Shown here in pieces: positions 1 through 9,613 of a stretch of DNA of 64,000 nucleotides. This stretch comes from Wenzhouxiangella sp. XN201 (GTDB taxonomy: Bacteria > Pseudomonadota > Gammaproteobacteria > Xanthomonadales > Wenzhouxiangellaceae), in contig NZ_JAAIVI010000017.1 of assembly GCF_011008905.1 (NCBI RefSeq), positions 1,279,750 through 1,343,749 on the forward strand, given 5' to 3'. The position numbers were made by a program, and so were the translations under genes. Each line of letters begins with the position of its first letter. Within the stretch, counting starts at the first letter, position 1. The notes below the pieces were generated by a model, which saw only the letters and a program-made list of their open reading frames with translations, did no database searches and had not been told where the DNA came from.

Positions 1-56
1 GATTTCGTATGAACTCGAACGATGCCCGTCGCCCCTCCCGCAACTTGACACAATCC

Positions 57-2801
57 TCAGGCTGCCTTGGCCATATCCCGCAGCACGTAGTGCAGGATGC
101 CGCCGTGCTTGTAGTACTCGATTTCCTTCGGCGTATCCAGGCGCACACGGGCCTTGAAGGTGGTTTCCTTGCCTTCGGGGTGTGTGGCCTTCACCTCGAC
201 TTCCTTTTCGGAGCCGTCCTCGAGCCCGGTGATATCGAAAGTCTCGGTGCCGTCGAGGCCCAGGCTGTCGGCATCCTCGCCTTCGGCAAAGGTCAACGGC
301 AACACGCCCATGCCGATCAGGTTGGAACGGTGAATCCGTTCGAAACTTGCGGCGATCACGGCCTTGACGCCGAGCAGGCGCGTGCCCTTGGCTGCCCAGT
401 CACGCGACGAGCCCGAACCGTATTCCTTCCCGGCGATGACGACCAGCGGGGTGCCATCTTCCTGGTACTTCACGGCCGCATCGTAAATCGGCATCACTTC
501 GCTGTCGGGGAAGTAGGTGGTGAAACCGCCCTCGGTGCCTTCGGCAATCTGGTTTTTGATGCGCACATTGGCAAACGTGCCCCGCATCATGACTTCGTGG
601 TTGCCGCGGCGTGAGCCGTAGGAGTTGAAATCGACGGGCTTGATGCCCTGCTCCTGCAGATAGCGGCCCGCCGGGGAGTCCGGCTTGATGGCGCCGGCCG
701 GGGAAATGTGGTCGGTAGTAACCGAGTCGCCCAGCTTGGCCAGGACCCGAGCGCCCTTGATGTCGCCGATGGCGTCGGGGTCCATGGTCATGCCCTCGAA
801 GTAGGGCGGGTTGCGCACATAGGTGGAGTCGTCGTCCCACTCGAACATCTCGCCGGTGGGCGTGTCCATGCTGTTCCAGAGCTCGTCGCCTTCGAACACG
901 CTCTTGTAGTTGCTCGAGAACATTTCTGAAGTGACGTTGGACTGGATGAAGTCCTGGATCTCGCGCGCGTCCGGCCAGACGTCCTTGAGGTAGACCGGGT
1001 TGCCGTCGGGATCCTCGCCCAGCGGTTCCTCGACCAGGTCGAGATCCATCCGGCCGGCGATGGCATAGGCCACGACCAGGGGCGGGGAAGCCAGGTAGTT
1101 CATCTTGACTTCCGGATGAATGCGGCCCTCGAAATTGCGGTTGCCGGAGAGCACCGAACAGACCACCATCTCGTGTTCACGCACGGCCTGGTCGATCGGT
1201 TCGGGCAACGGTCCGGAGTTGCCGATGCAGGTCGTGCAGCCATAGCCGACGGTATAGAAACCGAGCGCTTCCAGGTCGTCGTCCAGGCCTGATTTTTCCA
1301 GGTAATCGGTGACCACTTTCGAGCCCGGCGCCAGCGAGGTCTTGACCCAGGGCTTGACTGTCAGCCCCTTCTCGCGGGCATTGCGCGCCAGGATCCCTGC
1401 GCCGAGCATGACCGCCGGATTGGACGTGTTGGTACAGGAGGTGATGGCGGCGATTACCACCGCGCCGTCCTTGAGAATGAAGGTCTGATCCTTGTAATCG
1501 ACTTCGGCAGCGCCCGGGATCTCGGTCGCACCCACCGCGGTACGACCGCCTTCATCATTGAAGCGTCCTACTTCGGAACCGTTGTTGGAATCGCGGCTTT
1601 TGGTCATTTCGGAGAGTTGGGCCAGGAAGGCGTTCTTGGCCTTGCTCAGCAAGACCCGATCCTGCGGCCGCTTGGGGCCGGCAAGGCTGGGGACGACGTC
1701 TCCCAGGTCGAGTTCGAGCACGTCACTGTATACCGGGTCGGGATCTTCATCGTCGCGCCAGAAATCCTGGGCCCGTGCATAGGTTTCTACCAGTTCCAGG
1801 CGTTCCTTGCTGCGACCGGAAAGCTCGAGGTAGCGAATGGTTTCCTGGTCGATCGGGAAGATGGCGCAGGTGGAGCCGAACTCCGGCGACATGTTGCCGA
1901 TCGTGGCCCGGTCGGCCAGCGGCAGGTGCGACAGGCCGTTGCCGAAGAACTCGACGAATTTGCCGACCACGCCCTTCTCGCGCAGCATCTCGGTGATGGT
2001 CAGCACCAGGTCGGTGGCTGTCGTGCCCTCCGGCAGCTTGCCGGTGAGCTTGAAGCCGATGACCTGCGGAATCAGCATGGAGATCGGCTGACCCAGCATG
2101 GCCGCCTCGGCTTCGATGCCGCCCACGCCCCAGCCAAGAATGCCGAGGCCATTGATCATGGTGGTATGCGAATCGGTACCGACCAGGGTATCGGGCCAGG
2201 CCATGGGCTGGCCATCGACTTCGCCATCGAAAACGACGCGCGAAAGATGTTCCAGGTTGACCTGGTGCACGATGCCGGTGTTGGGCGGGACGACCTTGAA
2301 GTTGTCGAAGGCACCCTGGCCCCAGCGCAGGAAGGCATAGCGTTCCTTGTTGCGCTTGAATTCGATCTCGTTGTTGAGGTCGAGTGAATTGGCCTGGCCG
2401 TAGCTGTCGACCTGGATCGAGTGATCGATGACGAGTTCGGCCGGGGAGAGCGGATTGATGCGGTCGGCCTTGCCGCCGAGTTCTTTCATGGCCTCGCGCA
2501 TGGCGGCCAGGTCGACAATCGCCGGCACACCAGTGAAGTCCTGCAGCACTACACGGGCGGGCGTGAAGGAAATTTCCCTGCTCGGGTCAGCTTTGGGATC
2601 CCAGTTGGCCAGGGCGGCGACATCGTCGGCAGTGATGTTCCTGCCGTCCTCGTGCCGCATCAGGTTTTCCAGCAGGATGCGAAGCGAGAAGGGCAGCTTC
2701 CTCACCTGCTCGTGTTGTTCGGCCAGCTTGGGCAGGCTGTAAAAGCCATATTCCTTGCCATTGGCCTTGAAGCGATCGAGACAGCCGAGCTCGTCACGCA
2801 T
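57..2801 (-). CDS. acnA: Aconitate hydratase A
   Basis: Interconverts citrate and isocitrate in the TCA cycle and feeds the glyoxylate shunt encoded nearby at 6286-9246. The 914-residue product has the length of the AcnA/IRP1 family. The three [4Fe-4S] cluster cysteines are visible at about C456 (motif SCTNTSNP) and C522/C525 (motif GCTTCIGN). The substrate-binding motif GTDSHTTM lies near residue 208, and the swivelling C-terminal domain contains the [10 protein letters not shown] motif. The start codon follows a GGAG (GGAGAGTCCC then ATG). It is monocistronic on the minus strand, about 125 bp from hflD. Identification is secure. Confidence 0.97.
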   Translation of the reverse strand: MRDELGCLDRFKANGKEYGFYSLPKLAEQHEQVRKLPFSLRILLENLMRHEDGRNITADDVAALANWDPKADPSREISFTPARVVLQDFTGVPAIVDLAAMREAMKELGGKADRINPLSPAELVIDHSIQVDSYGQANSLDLNNEIEFKRNKERYAFLRWGQGAFDNFKVVPPNTGIVHQVNLEHLSRVVFDGEVDGQPMAWPDTLVGTDSHTTMINGLGILGWGVGGIEAEAAMLGQPISMLIPQVIGFKLTGKLPEGTTATDLVLTITEMLREKGVVGKFVEFFGNGLSHLPLADRATIGNMSPEFGSTCAIFPIDQETIRYLELSGRSKERLELVETYARAQDFWRDDEDPDPVYSDVLELDLGDVVPSLAGPKRPQDRVLLSKAKNAFLAQLSEMTKSRDSNNGSEVGRFNDEGGRTAVGATEIPGAAEVDYKDQTFILKDGAVVIAAITSCTNTSNPAVMLGAGILARNAREKGLTVKPWVKTSLAPGSKVVTDYLEKSGLDDDLEALGFYTVGYGCTTCIGNSGPLPEPIDQAVREHEMVVCSVLSGNRNFEGRIHPEVKMNYLASPPLVVAYAIAGRMDLDLVEEPLGEDPDGNPVYLKDVWPDAREIQDFIQSNVTSEMFSSNYKSVFEGDELWNSMDTPTGEMFEWDDDSTYVRNPPYFEGMTMDPDAIGDIKGARVLAKLGDSVTTDHISPAGAIKPDSPAGRYLQEQGIKPVDFNSYGSRRGNHEVMMRGTFANVRIKNQIAEGTEGGFTTYFPDSEVMPIYDAAVKYQEDGTPLVVIAGKEYGSGSSRDWAAKGTRLLGVKAVIAASFERIHRSNLIGMGVLPLTFAEGEDADSLGLDGTETFDITGLEDGSEKEVEVKATHPEGKETTFKARVRLDTPKEIEYYKHGGILHYVLRDMAKAA

Positions 2802-2927
2802 GGGACTCTCCTCCAGTTTCTAAACGGGTAAGCCGGGGCATGTACCGCTTTGCTGCGGCCTCCCGGATGCCAAACGATGATTTTATCACGCGCTCGATGC
2901 CGGCACCGTGGCCGGCAAGGGCCGGAA

Positions 2928-3539
2928 TCAGGCCGTCAGCAAGGCCTGGGCCTGCTCGAGCATCTTGCGCCGCTGGAAAACGAGCCGCCACTGCCGGCCA
3001 CCGACCTGACGCCACAGAAAGGCCGAACGCAGCCCGGCAAGCAGCAGGGCGCGCACGAAAGCGACCTTTTCCTGTTGCTTGAGATATTCGGGCTTGCCGC
3101 TGACCGAGAGCCGGAAATCCAGAGTTGAGACCTGATGTTGGTAGATGTCGGCCAGTTGCGAGGTGACGCTGTCGTCGACGGTCTCGCCGGCGTCTTGCCA
3201 GGCTTTCGCGACCAGGTCGAGTTCCTTGCCGATGGCCTGCTGACGCTTGCGGTCGCGCGAGATGGCGCGGCCGAGCTTGGCCAGACCGAGTGCATAGTTG
3301 AGCGGCTGCAGGCTTTCGTGGTCAGTGCGTGCGCTGAATAGTTCGGTCAGAACGCGCAGCCCCATGCGTACGCCGCCGAGGCCGCCGTAGACGTCTTCGG
3401 TCGACTCGGGGTCGCGGCTGAAAACACTGGCGATGCTTGCCTGTGCCGCCTGGCCGGAGCAGTTTCCGGAGGTGGCAATCTGGCGGACCAGTTCGCTGGC
3501 CTGCAGCATGCCGGCAAAGGCGATGGTGGCGTCTCTCAT
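2928..3539 (-). CDS. hflD: High frequency lysogenization protein HflD homologue
   Basis: HflD in E. coli is a peripheral membrane protein that interacts with phage lambda CII; its cellular role is unclear. The 203-residue product begins [18 protein letters not shown] and has the helical family pattern ([27 protein letters not shown]). The longer reading frame extends to 3626, but the ATG at 3539 overlaps the mnmA stop as ATGA (3536-3539). That overlap and the conserved mnmA-hflD gene order of gammaproteobacteria support this start. Translational coupling to mnmA is likely. No purB lies downstream, unlike in E. coli. Confidence 0.9.
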   Translation of the reverse strand: MRDATIAFAGMLQASELVRQIATSGNCSGQAAQASIASVFSRDPESTEDVYGGLGGVRMGLRVLTELFSARTDHESLQPLNYALGLAKLGRAISRDRKRQQAIGKELDLVAKAWQDAGETVDDSVTSQLADIYQHQVSTLDFRLSVSGKPEYLKQQEKVAFVRALLLAGLRSAFLWRQVGGRQWRLVFQRRKMLEQAQALLTA

Positions 3540-4672
3540 GAGTGGATCGCTTCCTGTGTTTTCGCGTTCGTCAATTGATCGGGCAGCGGTGCGTTTCCAG
3601 TGGTTATCGTGCCGCCGCCCAGGCACTCATCGCCATGATATAGGACAACCGCCTGGCCGGGCGTGACCGCGCGCTGGGGTTTGTCAAACACCAGTTGAAG
3701 TCTTGCTTGATCGATCGCCTCGACGCGGCAGGCCTGATCGGGCTGGCGGTAGCGCACCTTGGCGTGCAGCCTTTCGCCCGCCTCGGGCTGGCGGCGGATC
3801 CAGTTCAGATCGCTTGCTTCCAGGCTTGTCGACATCAGGGTCGGGTGATCGGTCTGTTGCTCGGCGTAGAGCACGTTGTGCTCGATATCCTTGTAGGTCA
3901 CGTACCAGGGCGCTTCCGGGAAGTCCTTGAGCCCGCCGATGTTGAGCCCCTTGCGCTGGCCGAGCGTGTAATGGATCAGGCCTTGGTGGGTGCCGATCAC
4001 GGTACCGTCGGAGGTGCGGATCTCGCCCGGTTCGGCGTCCAGGTAATTGGCGATAAAGCGGTCGAAGTTGCGCTCGCCGATAAAGCAGATGCCGGTCGAG
4101 TCCTTTTTGGCGGCCACCGGCAGGTCGGCCTGGGCGGCCAGATCACGCACTTCGGGCTTGGTCAGTTCGCCGAGCGGGAAAAGTGCGTGCTGCAACTGTT
4201 CCTGGTCGAGGGCATAGAGAAAATAGCTCTGATCCTTGTTCGAATCGATACCCTTCAGCAGCGAAACCGTGCCATCGTCGTTATCTCGGCGACGGGCGTA
4301 GTGCCCGGTGGCGATGTGTGCCGCGCCCAGGTCCCGCGCATGCTCGACGAAGGTGCGAAACTTGATCTCGCGGTTGCACAGGATGTCGGGATTGGGGGTG
4401 CGGCCGGCCCTGAGTTCGGCCAGAAACTGCTCGAACACTTCGTCCCAGTACTCGGCGGCAAAGTTGCGGCCGTGGAAGTCGATGCCCAGTATTTCGGCGA
4501 CCCTGCGCGCATCGGCGGCATCGTCCTCGGCCGAACAGCCGCTGACGGTGTCTTCTTCTTCCCAGTTCTTCATGAACATGCCGGCGATGGGTTTGCCCTG
4601 CTGCTTCAACAGCCAGGCCACGGTGGACGAATCCACCCCGCCGGACATGGCCACCATGATCAGATCACTCAT
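3536..4672 (-). CDS. mnmA: tRNA-specific 2-thiouridylase MnmA
   Basis: Installs the 2-thio group on U34 of tRNA-Lys, -Glu and -Gln, using ATP and sulfur relayed from IscS/Tus. The 378-residue protein has the PP-loop ATP pyrophosphatase motif SGGVDSS near the N-terminus. The catalytic cysteine pair is in [12 protein letters not shown] (about C107) and [12 protein letters not shown] (about C207). The length is normal for the family. It is the first gene of the mnmA-hflD operon. Its upstream region is the repeat-rich non-coding stretch 4673-5245. Confidence 0.97.
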   Translation of the reverse strand: MSDLIMVAMSGGVDSSTVAWLLKQQGKPIAGMFMKNWEEEDTVSGCSAEDDAADARRVAEILGIDFHGRNFAAEYWDEVFEQFLAELRAGRTPNPDILCNREIKFRTFVEHARDLGAAHIATGHYARRRDNDDGTVSLLKGIDSNKDQSYFLYALDQEQLQHALFPLGELTKPEVRDLAAQADLPVAAKKDSTGICFIGERNFDRFIANYLDAEPGEIRTSDGTVIGTHQGLIHYTLGQRKGLNIGGLKDFPEAPWYVTYKDIEHNVLYAEQQTDHPTLMSTSLEASDLNWIRRQPEAGERLHAKVRYRQPDQACRVEAIDQARLQLVFDKPQRAVTPGQAVVLYHGDECLGGGTITTGNAPLPDQLTNAKTQEAIHS

Positions 4673-4749
4673 GCTTGTCGATATGGGGTTGCGGTTGATT
4701 TTTTGCGAGGGCGGGTTTGTGGGAGGAGTTTAAGGTGGCCGGGGCGGGA

Positions 4750-4945
4750 AGTGGTGGCTGCGATTCGGAAAATGCGGGGCGTGCGGCCTCGTGGGCTCGT
4801 CTTGCGTGGAGTCGTTTGGGTGCCAGCGAGATTGCGGTTGAGTCTTGTCGGCGGTGTGGCGGCTTCAACACCCGCACTTCAGGCTGATGGCTGGTGATTG
4901 CTGTGGCACACCCGCGCCCCGATTTTTCGAATCGCAGCCACCACT
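4750..4945. repeat. Inverted repeat pair A
   Basis: The 18-bp arm at 4750-4767 (AGTGGTGGCTGCGATTCG) is perfectly inverted at 4928-4945. Weaker complementarity extends outward on both sides, to about 4743-4785 and 4907-4951. The arms are separated by about 160 bp, so the transcript could form a long-range stem. Confidence 0.8.
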
Positions 4946-5003
4946 CCCCGCCTTGACAGGTTGGAGGAGACTGCACACAAGAAGGGCCACCAAGCCTGTC
5001 AGA

Positions 5004-5211
5004 GCGGGTGGTGTCCGGAGAAATGCGTTTCTGGATGGCGCGGAGGTCTTCTCCGAACTTCTCCGTCTTTGGGAAGCTCGGGCGCCGATTCTGGATGCTT
5101 GAAGTGAACAGCCAACCAACTTGGTCGTTCCGGCACATGAAGCCACCCGGACTCGACACACCATCGACGTCGTTCGCCATCCAGGGACGCATTTCTCCGG
5201 GCACCACCCGC
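5004..5211. repeat. Inverted repeat pair B
   Basis: Arm 5004-5040 and arm 5175-5211 are 37-bp inverted copies with three mismatches. The core of each reads CCGGAGAAATGCGT. They sit just beyond pair A, giving two neighbouring large stem-loops between mnmA and the LysR gene. Confidence 0.85.
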
Positions 5212-5245
5212 GGCAACTCCCAATCTCGCCCCGTCGAAGCCACAG

Positions 5246-6151
5246 TCACTCCCCGAACAAATCGGGGCTCATCAAATCGATAAACCGCTCCGCCTGCGGT
5301 GAAAGGTAGGCGCCCCGGCGCAGCACCACCCCGTAGGAGCGGCGGGGGAAGTAGCGGCTCAGGTCCCGCACTGCCAGCTGCTGGCGGTCGGTTTCGGTCA
5401 GGCAGATGCTGGTGACAATCGATATTCCCATGCCCAGGGCGACGTAGCGCTTGATCACCTCCCAGCCGCCGACTTCCAGGTTGACCCGGAAGGGCAGGCC
5501 GTGCTGCTGGAAGACCCGGTCGACCAGCTCGTAGGTACTCAGGCGCCGCGGTGGCAGGATCAGGCCGTGCGGGCTGATGTCGGTCAGCTCGATATTGCGC
5601 CGGCGTGCCAACGCGTGATCGCGGCTCATGATCAGCGCCGGATTGAAGTGCCAGATCGGGCGGTAGTCGATGTCATCGGGCACCTCGAGCATCGAGCCGA
5701 CGGCAAAGTCGACCTCATCGTCGCGGATCATGCCCAGGCCGTCCGCCCCGGTGACGTTGTGCAGGTGCACGAAAATGCCGGGGTGCTTGCGCCGGAAGCG
5801 CATCAACAGGGACGGCAGCAGGTGAAGAATGGTCGATTCGCCTGCGGCAATCCGGATTTCGCCGGTATCGAGCGAGCCGTAGCGGCGCTGGAACTCGTCG
5901 GGGAGGGCGTCGAGGCGGTCGACCAGGGGGCGTGCCATCTCCAGCAGGGCCTTGCCCGCCGGCGTGAGCTGCAAGCGGGGGCCGTGACGCTCGAACAGCG
6001 GGCGTTCCAGTTCGTCTTCCAGCGCGCGAATTTGCTGGCTAATCGAGGGCTGGCTCAGGAACAGCCGCTCGGCAGCGGCCGAAACGCTGCCGGTGCGGGC
6101 GGTCTGGATAAAAGCTCGCAGGTGCTTGAGCAGGTTGCCTTTATAGGGCAT
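5246..6151 (-). CDS. LysR-family transcriptional regulator, probable glyoxylate-shunt regulator
   Basis: A DNA-binding regulator of 301 residues. It has an N-terminal winged helix-turn-helix (about residues 8-65, with SVSAAAERLFLSQPSISQQI) and a periplasmic-binding-like effector domain of the CysB type from about residue 95. It is transcribed divergently from aceB across a 134-bp AT-rich spacer. That is the usual layout of a LysR protein controlling the neighbouring operon. The effector is unknown. Control of aceBA is inferred only from position. The gene end lies at the edge of the repeat-rich spacer. Confidence 0.88.
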   Translation of the reverse strand: MPYKGNLLKHLRAFIQTARTGSVSAAAERLFLSQPSISQQIRALEDELERPLFERHGPRLQLTPAGKALLEMARPLVDRLDALPDEFQRRYGSLDTGEIRIAAGESTILHLLPSLLMRFRRKHPGIFVHLHNVTGADGLGMIRDDEVDFAVGSMLEVPDDIDYRPIWHFNPALIMSRDHALARRRNIELTDISPHGLILPPRRLSTYELVDRVFQQHGLPFRVNLEVGGWEVIKRYVALGMGISIVTSICLTETDRQQLAVRDLSRYFPRRSYGVVLRRGAYLSPQAERFIDLMSPDLFGE

Positions 6152-6285
6152 TTGAAAGTGTGAAATGTTCAGTGTGAAGCGTTAAGTATTACAGAAACAA
6201 ATAAAGAAAATCAAAAGATTTAATTTGCTTAATGATGTTGGGCCACCTAGGCTCTTGGTGAACATACGTTACGGAATGGAGCGTC
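6152..6285. promoter_or_regulatory. Divergent promoter region lysR / aceB
   Basis: This 134-bp spacer is clearly AT-rich at 6175-6235, unlike the GC-rich genes on both sides. It must hold the promoters of both divergent genes and probably the LysR operator. I cannot assign exact -10/-35 boxes or a T-N11-A site with confidence. The aceB ribosome binding site GGAG lies at about 6277. Confidence 0.5.
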
Positions 6286-7923
6286 ATGAACCGGGAGTCA
6301 CAGCGTCATCCCACACCGGAACTGGCCGGCGACGGCGAGCTTGAATTCACGCAGGCCTTGCCCAAGGCGGCACGGCCGCTGTTTTCCAGCGGGCTTTCAC
6401 GCTTGCTGGTTCGCTTGTCCAAGCGTCATCGTGGCCGCGTCGACGAACTCCTGCAGCAGCGACGGGCCCGTCAGAAGGGGTTCGACGCAGGCCAGCTGCC
6501 CGATTTTCCGGAGGAGACGCGAAGTATCCGGGAATCCGACTGGAAGGTCGCGCCGATTCCGAAGGACCTGCGGGACCGCCGCGTGGAGATCACCGGGCCG
6601 GTCGATCGCAAGATGATCATCAATGCGCTCAACTCCGGCGCCAAGGTCTTCATGGCTGACTTCGAGGATTCCTCGACGCCGACCTGGGCCAACATGATCG
6701 ACGGCCAGGTCAACCTGTACGATGCCGTGCGACGCAGCATCGACTTCACCGCCGACAACGGTAAGCACTACCAGCTCGATCCGGATCCGGCCGTACTGAT
6801 CGTCCGGCCGCGCGGCTGGCATCTGGACGAAAAGCACGTGCAGGTCAGCGGTCAGGCCGTGCCCGGAGGGATCTTCGACGCGGCCGTCTACGTCTACAAC
6901 AATGCCCGCACCCTGATCGACCACGGCAGCGGACCTTACCTGTACCTGCCGAAGCTCGAGAGCCGCCACGAGGCCGAACTGTGGGAGCAGGTGCTGACCG
7001 ACATCGAGGGCGCGCTCGAACTCGAGCCCGGCACGATCAAGGTCACGGTGCTGATCGAGACCCTCCCGGCGGTGTTCGAGATGGACGAGATTCTGCATGC
7101 CCTGAAGAGCCGGATCGTCGGGCTTAATTGCGGACGCTGGGATTATATTTTCAGTTATATCAAATGTTTCCGGGCGCATTCTGACAAAGTACTTCCGGAC
7201 CGGGCGCAGGTCACCATGACCGTGCCGTTCCTCCGCGCCTACTCGCAGCTCCTGATCCGGACTTGCCACCGTCGTGGTGCCTTCGCCATGGGCGGCATGG
7301 CCGCCCAGATCCCGATCAAGGGCGATGAGGCCGCCAACGAGGCCGCCCTGCAGAAGGTGCGTGAGGACAAGGAGCGCGAGGCCGGTGACGGTCACGACGG
7401 CACCTGGGTAGCGCACCCGGGCTTGATTCAGCTCGCGCGGGAGGTTTTCGACCGGCAGCTCGGTGACAAGCCGAACCAACTCCACAGATTGCGTGAAGAC
7501 GTCTCGGTCAGCGCCGCAGATCTGGTGGCGCCGTGCAAGGGCACAATCACGGAGGCCGGCCTGCGCGGCAATATCAATGTGGCGATCCGCTACATGGCCG
7601 CCTGGCTGGACGGGCAGGGCTGCGTACCGATCAATCACCTGATGGAGGACGCGGCCACTGCCGAAATCGCCCGGGCGCAGTTATGGCAGTGGGCGCGGCA
7701 TGATCGCGGCGTGCTCGAGGACGGCCGCGACATCGATCTTGAGCTGATCCGCCGCTGGCAGGCCGAGGAACTGGAAAAGATCCGCGCCGACGTCGGCGAA
7801 AAGGCCTTCGACGACGGTCAGTACCTTGCGGCTGCCGAACTGATCGGCGAGGCCACCGCCAGCGACGATTTTGTCGAATTTCTCACCCTGCCGGGTTACG
7901 CGCGGCTTGTAGGGAATCCCTGA
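6286..7923 (+). CDS. aceB: Malate synthase A
   Basis: Condenses glyoxylate with acetyl-CoA to malate, the second step of the glyoxylate shunt. The 545-residue length fits malate synthase A rather than the ~720-residue G form. The family signature is visible as GLNCGRWDYIF around residue 283. The catalytic region with VRPRGWHLDE is near residue 175, and EDSSTPTWANM near residue 125. It is preceded by GGAG and followed 27 bp later by aceA, so it forms a two-gene aceBA operon. No aceK is visible. Confidence 0.97.
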   Translation: MNRESQRHPTPELAGDGELEFTQALPKAARPLFSSGLSRLLVRLSKRHRGRVDELLQQRRARQKGFDAGQLPDFPEETRSIRESDWKVAPIPKDLRDRRVEITGPVDRKMIINALNSGAKVFMADFEDSSTPTWANMIDGQVNLYDAVRRSIDFTADNGKHYQLDPDPAVLIVRPRGWHLDEKHVQVSGQAVPGGIFDAAVYVYNNARTLIDHGSGPYLYLPKLESRHEAELWEQVLTDIEGALELEPGTIKVTVLIETLPAVFEMDEILHALKSRIVGLNCGRWDYIFSYIKCFRAHSDKVLPDRAQVTMTVPFLRAYSQLLIRTCHRRGAFAMGGMAAQIPIKGDEAANEAALQKVREDKEREAGDGHDGTWVAHPGLIQLAREVFDRQLGDKPNQLHRLREDVSVSAADLVAPCKGTITEAGLRGNINVAIRYMAAWLDGQGCVPINHLMEDAATAEIARAQLWQWARHDRGVLEDGRDIDLELIRRWQAEELEKIRADVGEKAFDDGQYLAAAELIGEATASDDFVEFLTLPGYARLVGNP

Positions 7924-7950
7924 ACTGAAACCACACCGGAGCACGACCGC

Positions 7951-9246
7951 ATGAACAAGGATGTCCAACCGATCATCGAAATGGAACGCGACTGGCTGGA
8001 GAACCCGCGCTGGAAGGGCGTGAAGCGCCCCTACGACGCAAACGAAGTACTGCGACTTCGCGGCAGTGTCACCATCGAGCACACCCTGGCCCGCATGGGG
8101 GCCGAAAAGCTCTGGAAGCTGATGCACGAGGAGGACTTCGTCAATGCGCTCGGCGCCCTGACCGGCAACCAGGCCATGCAGCAGGTGCGTGCCGGCCTGA
8201 AGGCCATCTACCTTTCTGGCTGGCAGGTCGCGGCCGATGCCAATATCGCCGGCCAGATGTACCCCGACCAGTCCCTGTACCCGGCCAATTCGGTGCCGTC
8301 GGTGGTTCGTCGCATCAACAACACTTTCCTGCGCGCCGACCAGATCCAGTCGGCCGAGGGCAAGGGCGACATCGACTGGTTCGCACCGATCGTGGCCGAT
8401 GCCGAGGCCGGCTTCGGCGGCGTCCTCAATGCCCACGAGTTGATGAAGGACATGATCGATGCCGGTGCCGCCGGGGTGCATTTCGAGGATCAGCTCGCCT
8501 CGGCCAAGAAGTGCGGTCACATGGGCGGCAAGGTGCTGGTGCCCACCAAGGAGGCGGTGCAGAAACTCATAGCAGCGCGACTGGCTGCCGATATCGCCAA
8601 TGTTCCGACCATCATCATTGCGCGTACCGACGCCATGGGTGCCGGCCTGGTGACCTCCGACATCGATGAGGTCGACCACCGTTTCATTACCGGCGAGCGC
8701 ACGGCCGAGGGCTTCTACCGCACCGACGCCGGCATCGACCAGGCGATTGCCCGCGGTCTGGCCTACGCTCCTTATGCCGACCTGCTGTGGTGTGAAACCT
8801 CCAAGCCCGACCTGGGCGAGGCGAAGCAGTTCGCGGAAGCCATTCGGGCGGAGTATCCCGACAAGCTGCTGGCCTACAACTGCTCGCCCAGCTTTAACTG
8901 GCGCAAGAATCTGTCCGATACCGAAATCGCCAGCTTCCAGAAGGAACTGGGTGCGATGGGCTACAAGTTCCAGTTCATCACCCTGGCCGGTTTCCATGCA
9001 CTCAACCACGGCATGTTCCAGCTCGCCCGCGGCTACAAGGAACGCCAGATGTCAGCCTACGTCGAGCTGCAACAGGCCGAGTTCGCGGCCGAATCGCAGG
9101 GCTACACGGCCACCCGCCACCAGCGCGAGGTGGGGACCGGCTATTTCGACGAACTGACCCAGGCGATCAGCGGGGGTGATTCCTCGCTTGGCGCGCTGTC
9201 GGGTTCGACCGAGGAAGACCAGTTCGACAACGCCGCAGGCGCCTGA
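7951..9246 (+). CDS. aceA: Isocitrate lyase
   Basis: Cleaves isocitrate to succinate and glyoxylate. The 431-residue protein carries the active-site signature KKCGHM at residues 186-191, with catalytic C188. It also has the substrate and metal loop ending in the acidic [10 protein letters not shown] stretch (about 148-157). The start has a GGAG upstream. It is the second gene of aceBA and converges on the kaiB-like gene at 9305, with a GC-rich hairpin between them. Confidence 0.97.
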   Translation: MNKDVQPIIEMERDWLENPRWKGVKRPYDANEVLRLRGSVTIEHTLARMGAEKLWKLMHEEDFVNALGALTGNQAMQQVRAGLKAIYLSGWQVAADANIAGQMYPDQSLYPANSVPSVVRRINNTFLRADQIQSAEGKGDIDWFAPIVADAEAGFGGVLNAHELMKDMIDAGAAGVHFEDQLASAKKCGHMGGKVLVPTKEAVQKLIAARLAADIANVPTIIIARTDAMGAGLVTSDIDEVDHRFITGERTAEGFYRTDAGIDQAIARGLAYAPYADLLWCETSKPDLGEAKQFAEAIRAEYPDKLLAYNCSPSFNWRKNLSDTEIASFQKELGAMGYKFQFITLAGFHALNHGMFQLARGYKERQMSAYVELQQAEFAAESQGYTATRHQREVGTGYFDELTQAISGGDSSLGALSGSTEEDQFDNAAGA

Positions 9247-9250
9247 TCGA

Positions 9251-9287
9251 CGCCCGGCGGCTGCGCATCAACGGCAGTCGCCGGGCG
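9251..9287. terminator. GC-rich hairpin between convergent aceA and kaiB
   Basis: CGCCCGGCG at 9251-9259 is complementary to CGCCGGGCG at 9279-9287. An extra CTGC/GCAG pair (9261-9264 and 9274-9277) adds to the structure. Lying between convergent stop codons, it could act as a bidirectional transcription barrier. It lacks a clear T-tract. Confidence 0.45.
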
Positions 9288-9304
9288 CTGGCTGCGACAA
9301 GCGC

Positions 9305-9613
9305 CTATTCCTCACCGATGTCGCCCAGGAAGGCGAGCAGCTTGCGTTCGTTGGACAGGTCGCCGTAGAGCACCGAAACCTCCCCGTTATCGTGCATCAT
9401 CAACAGTGCGGGCGTTGCGAAGACCGAATAACTCACCGACTGCTCCGGATGGGCGAGCAGGTCGATCTCCAGCGGCTTGATGGATTCCTGATCCAGCGCT
9501 TTCAAGGCCCGGGTCAAATTTGCCCGCGCCCGGCGTGATCGCGGTGCGTTGCCGGTGACCAGCAGCGTCAGTGCGGGTACGGCCGATTCGCCTTGTCTGC
9601 TTTCGGCGTTCAC
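9305..9613 (-). CDS. KaiB-like thioredoxin-fold protein
   Basis: Product of 102 residues, the same length as cyanobacterial KaiB. It has the KaiB pattern: LLVTGNAPRSRRARANL near the N-terminus, a central ATPAL (the KaiB ATPTL position) and GDLSNERKLLAFL near the C-terminus (KaiB GDLSDRERVLIGL). KaiB binds the KaiC CI ring in circadian clocks, and family members elsewhere are linked to stress responses. The start overlaps the kaiC-like stop by 4 bp (9610-9613), so translation is coupled. It is the last gene of the four-gene operon. Whether it switches fold like clock KaiB cannot be judged here. Confidence 0.85.
   Translation of the reverse strand: MNAESRQGESAVPALTLLVTGNAPRSRRARANLTRALKALDQESIKPLEIDLLAHPEQSVSYSVFATPALLMMHDNGEVSVLYGDLSNERKLLAFLGDIGEE

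Larger units (their letters stand above)
4673..5245. other. Non-coding repeat-rich spacer between mnmA and a LysR gene
   Basis: No convincing gene is present. Open frames exist on both strands (for example 4665-5249 minus and 4845-5102 plus), but they are low-complexity translations of inverted repeats and match no family that I recognise. The stretch contains two adjacent pairs of inverted repeats, listed separately. It must also contain the mnmA promoter close to 4673-4740. The organisation resembles a REP/MITE-type non-autonomous element rather than a gene. Confidence 0.6.

Noticed and set aside
9-614. Plus-strand open frame of 201 codons opposite acnA
   Set aside because: It is antisense to the well-conserved aconitase gene and matches no family; GC-rich DNA gives many long antisense frames here.
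1617-2387. Long plus-strand frame opposite acnA
   Set aside because: Shadow of aconitase codons in a GC-rich genome, no recognisable domain.
3695-4897. 400-codon plus-strand frame opposite mnmA
   Set aside because: Antisense to MnmA over most of its length, with no domain and no ribosome binding site.
4665-5249. 194-codon minus-strand frame across the mnmA-lysR spacer
   Set aside because: Built from inverted-repeat sequence, of low-complexity composition, with no family match; treated as non-coding.
6397-7638. 413-codon minus-strand frame opposite aceB
   Set aside because: Shadow of malate synthase.
7681-9009. 442-codon minus-strand frame opposite aceA
   Set aside because: Shadow of isocitrate lyase; its apparent sequence is the antisense of conserved ICL codons.
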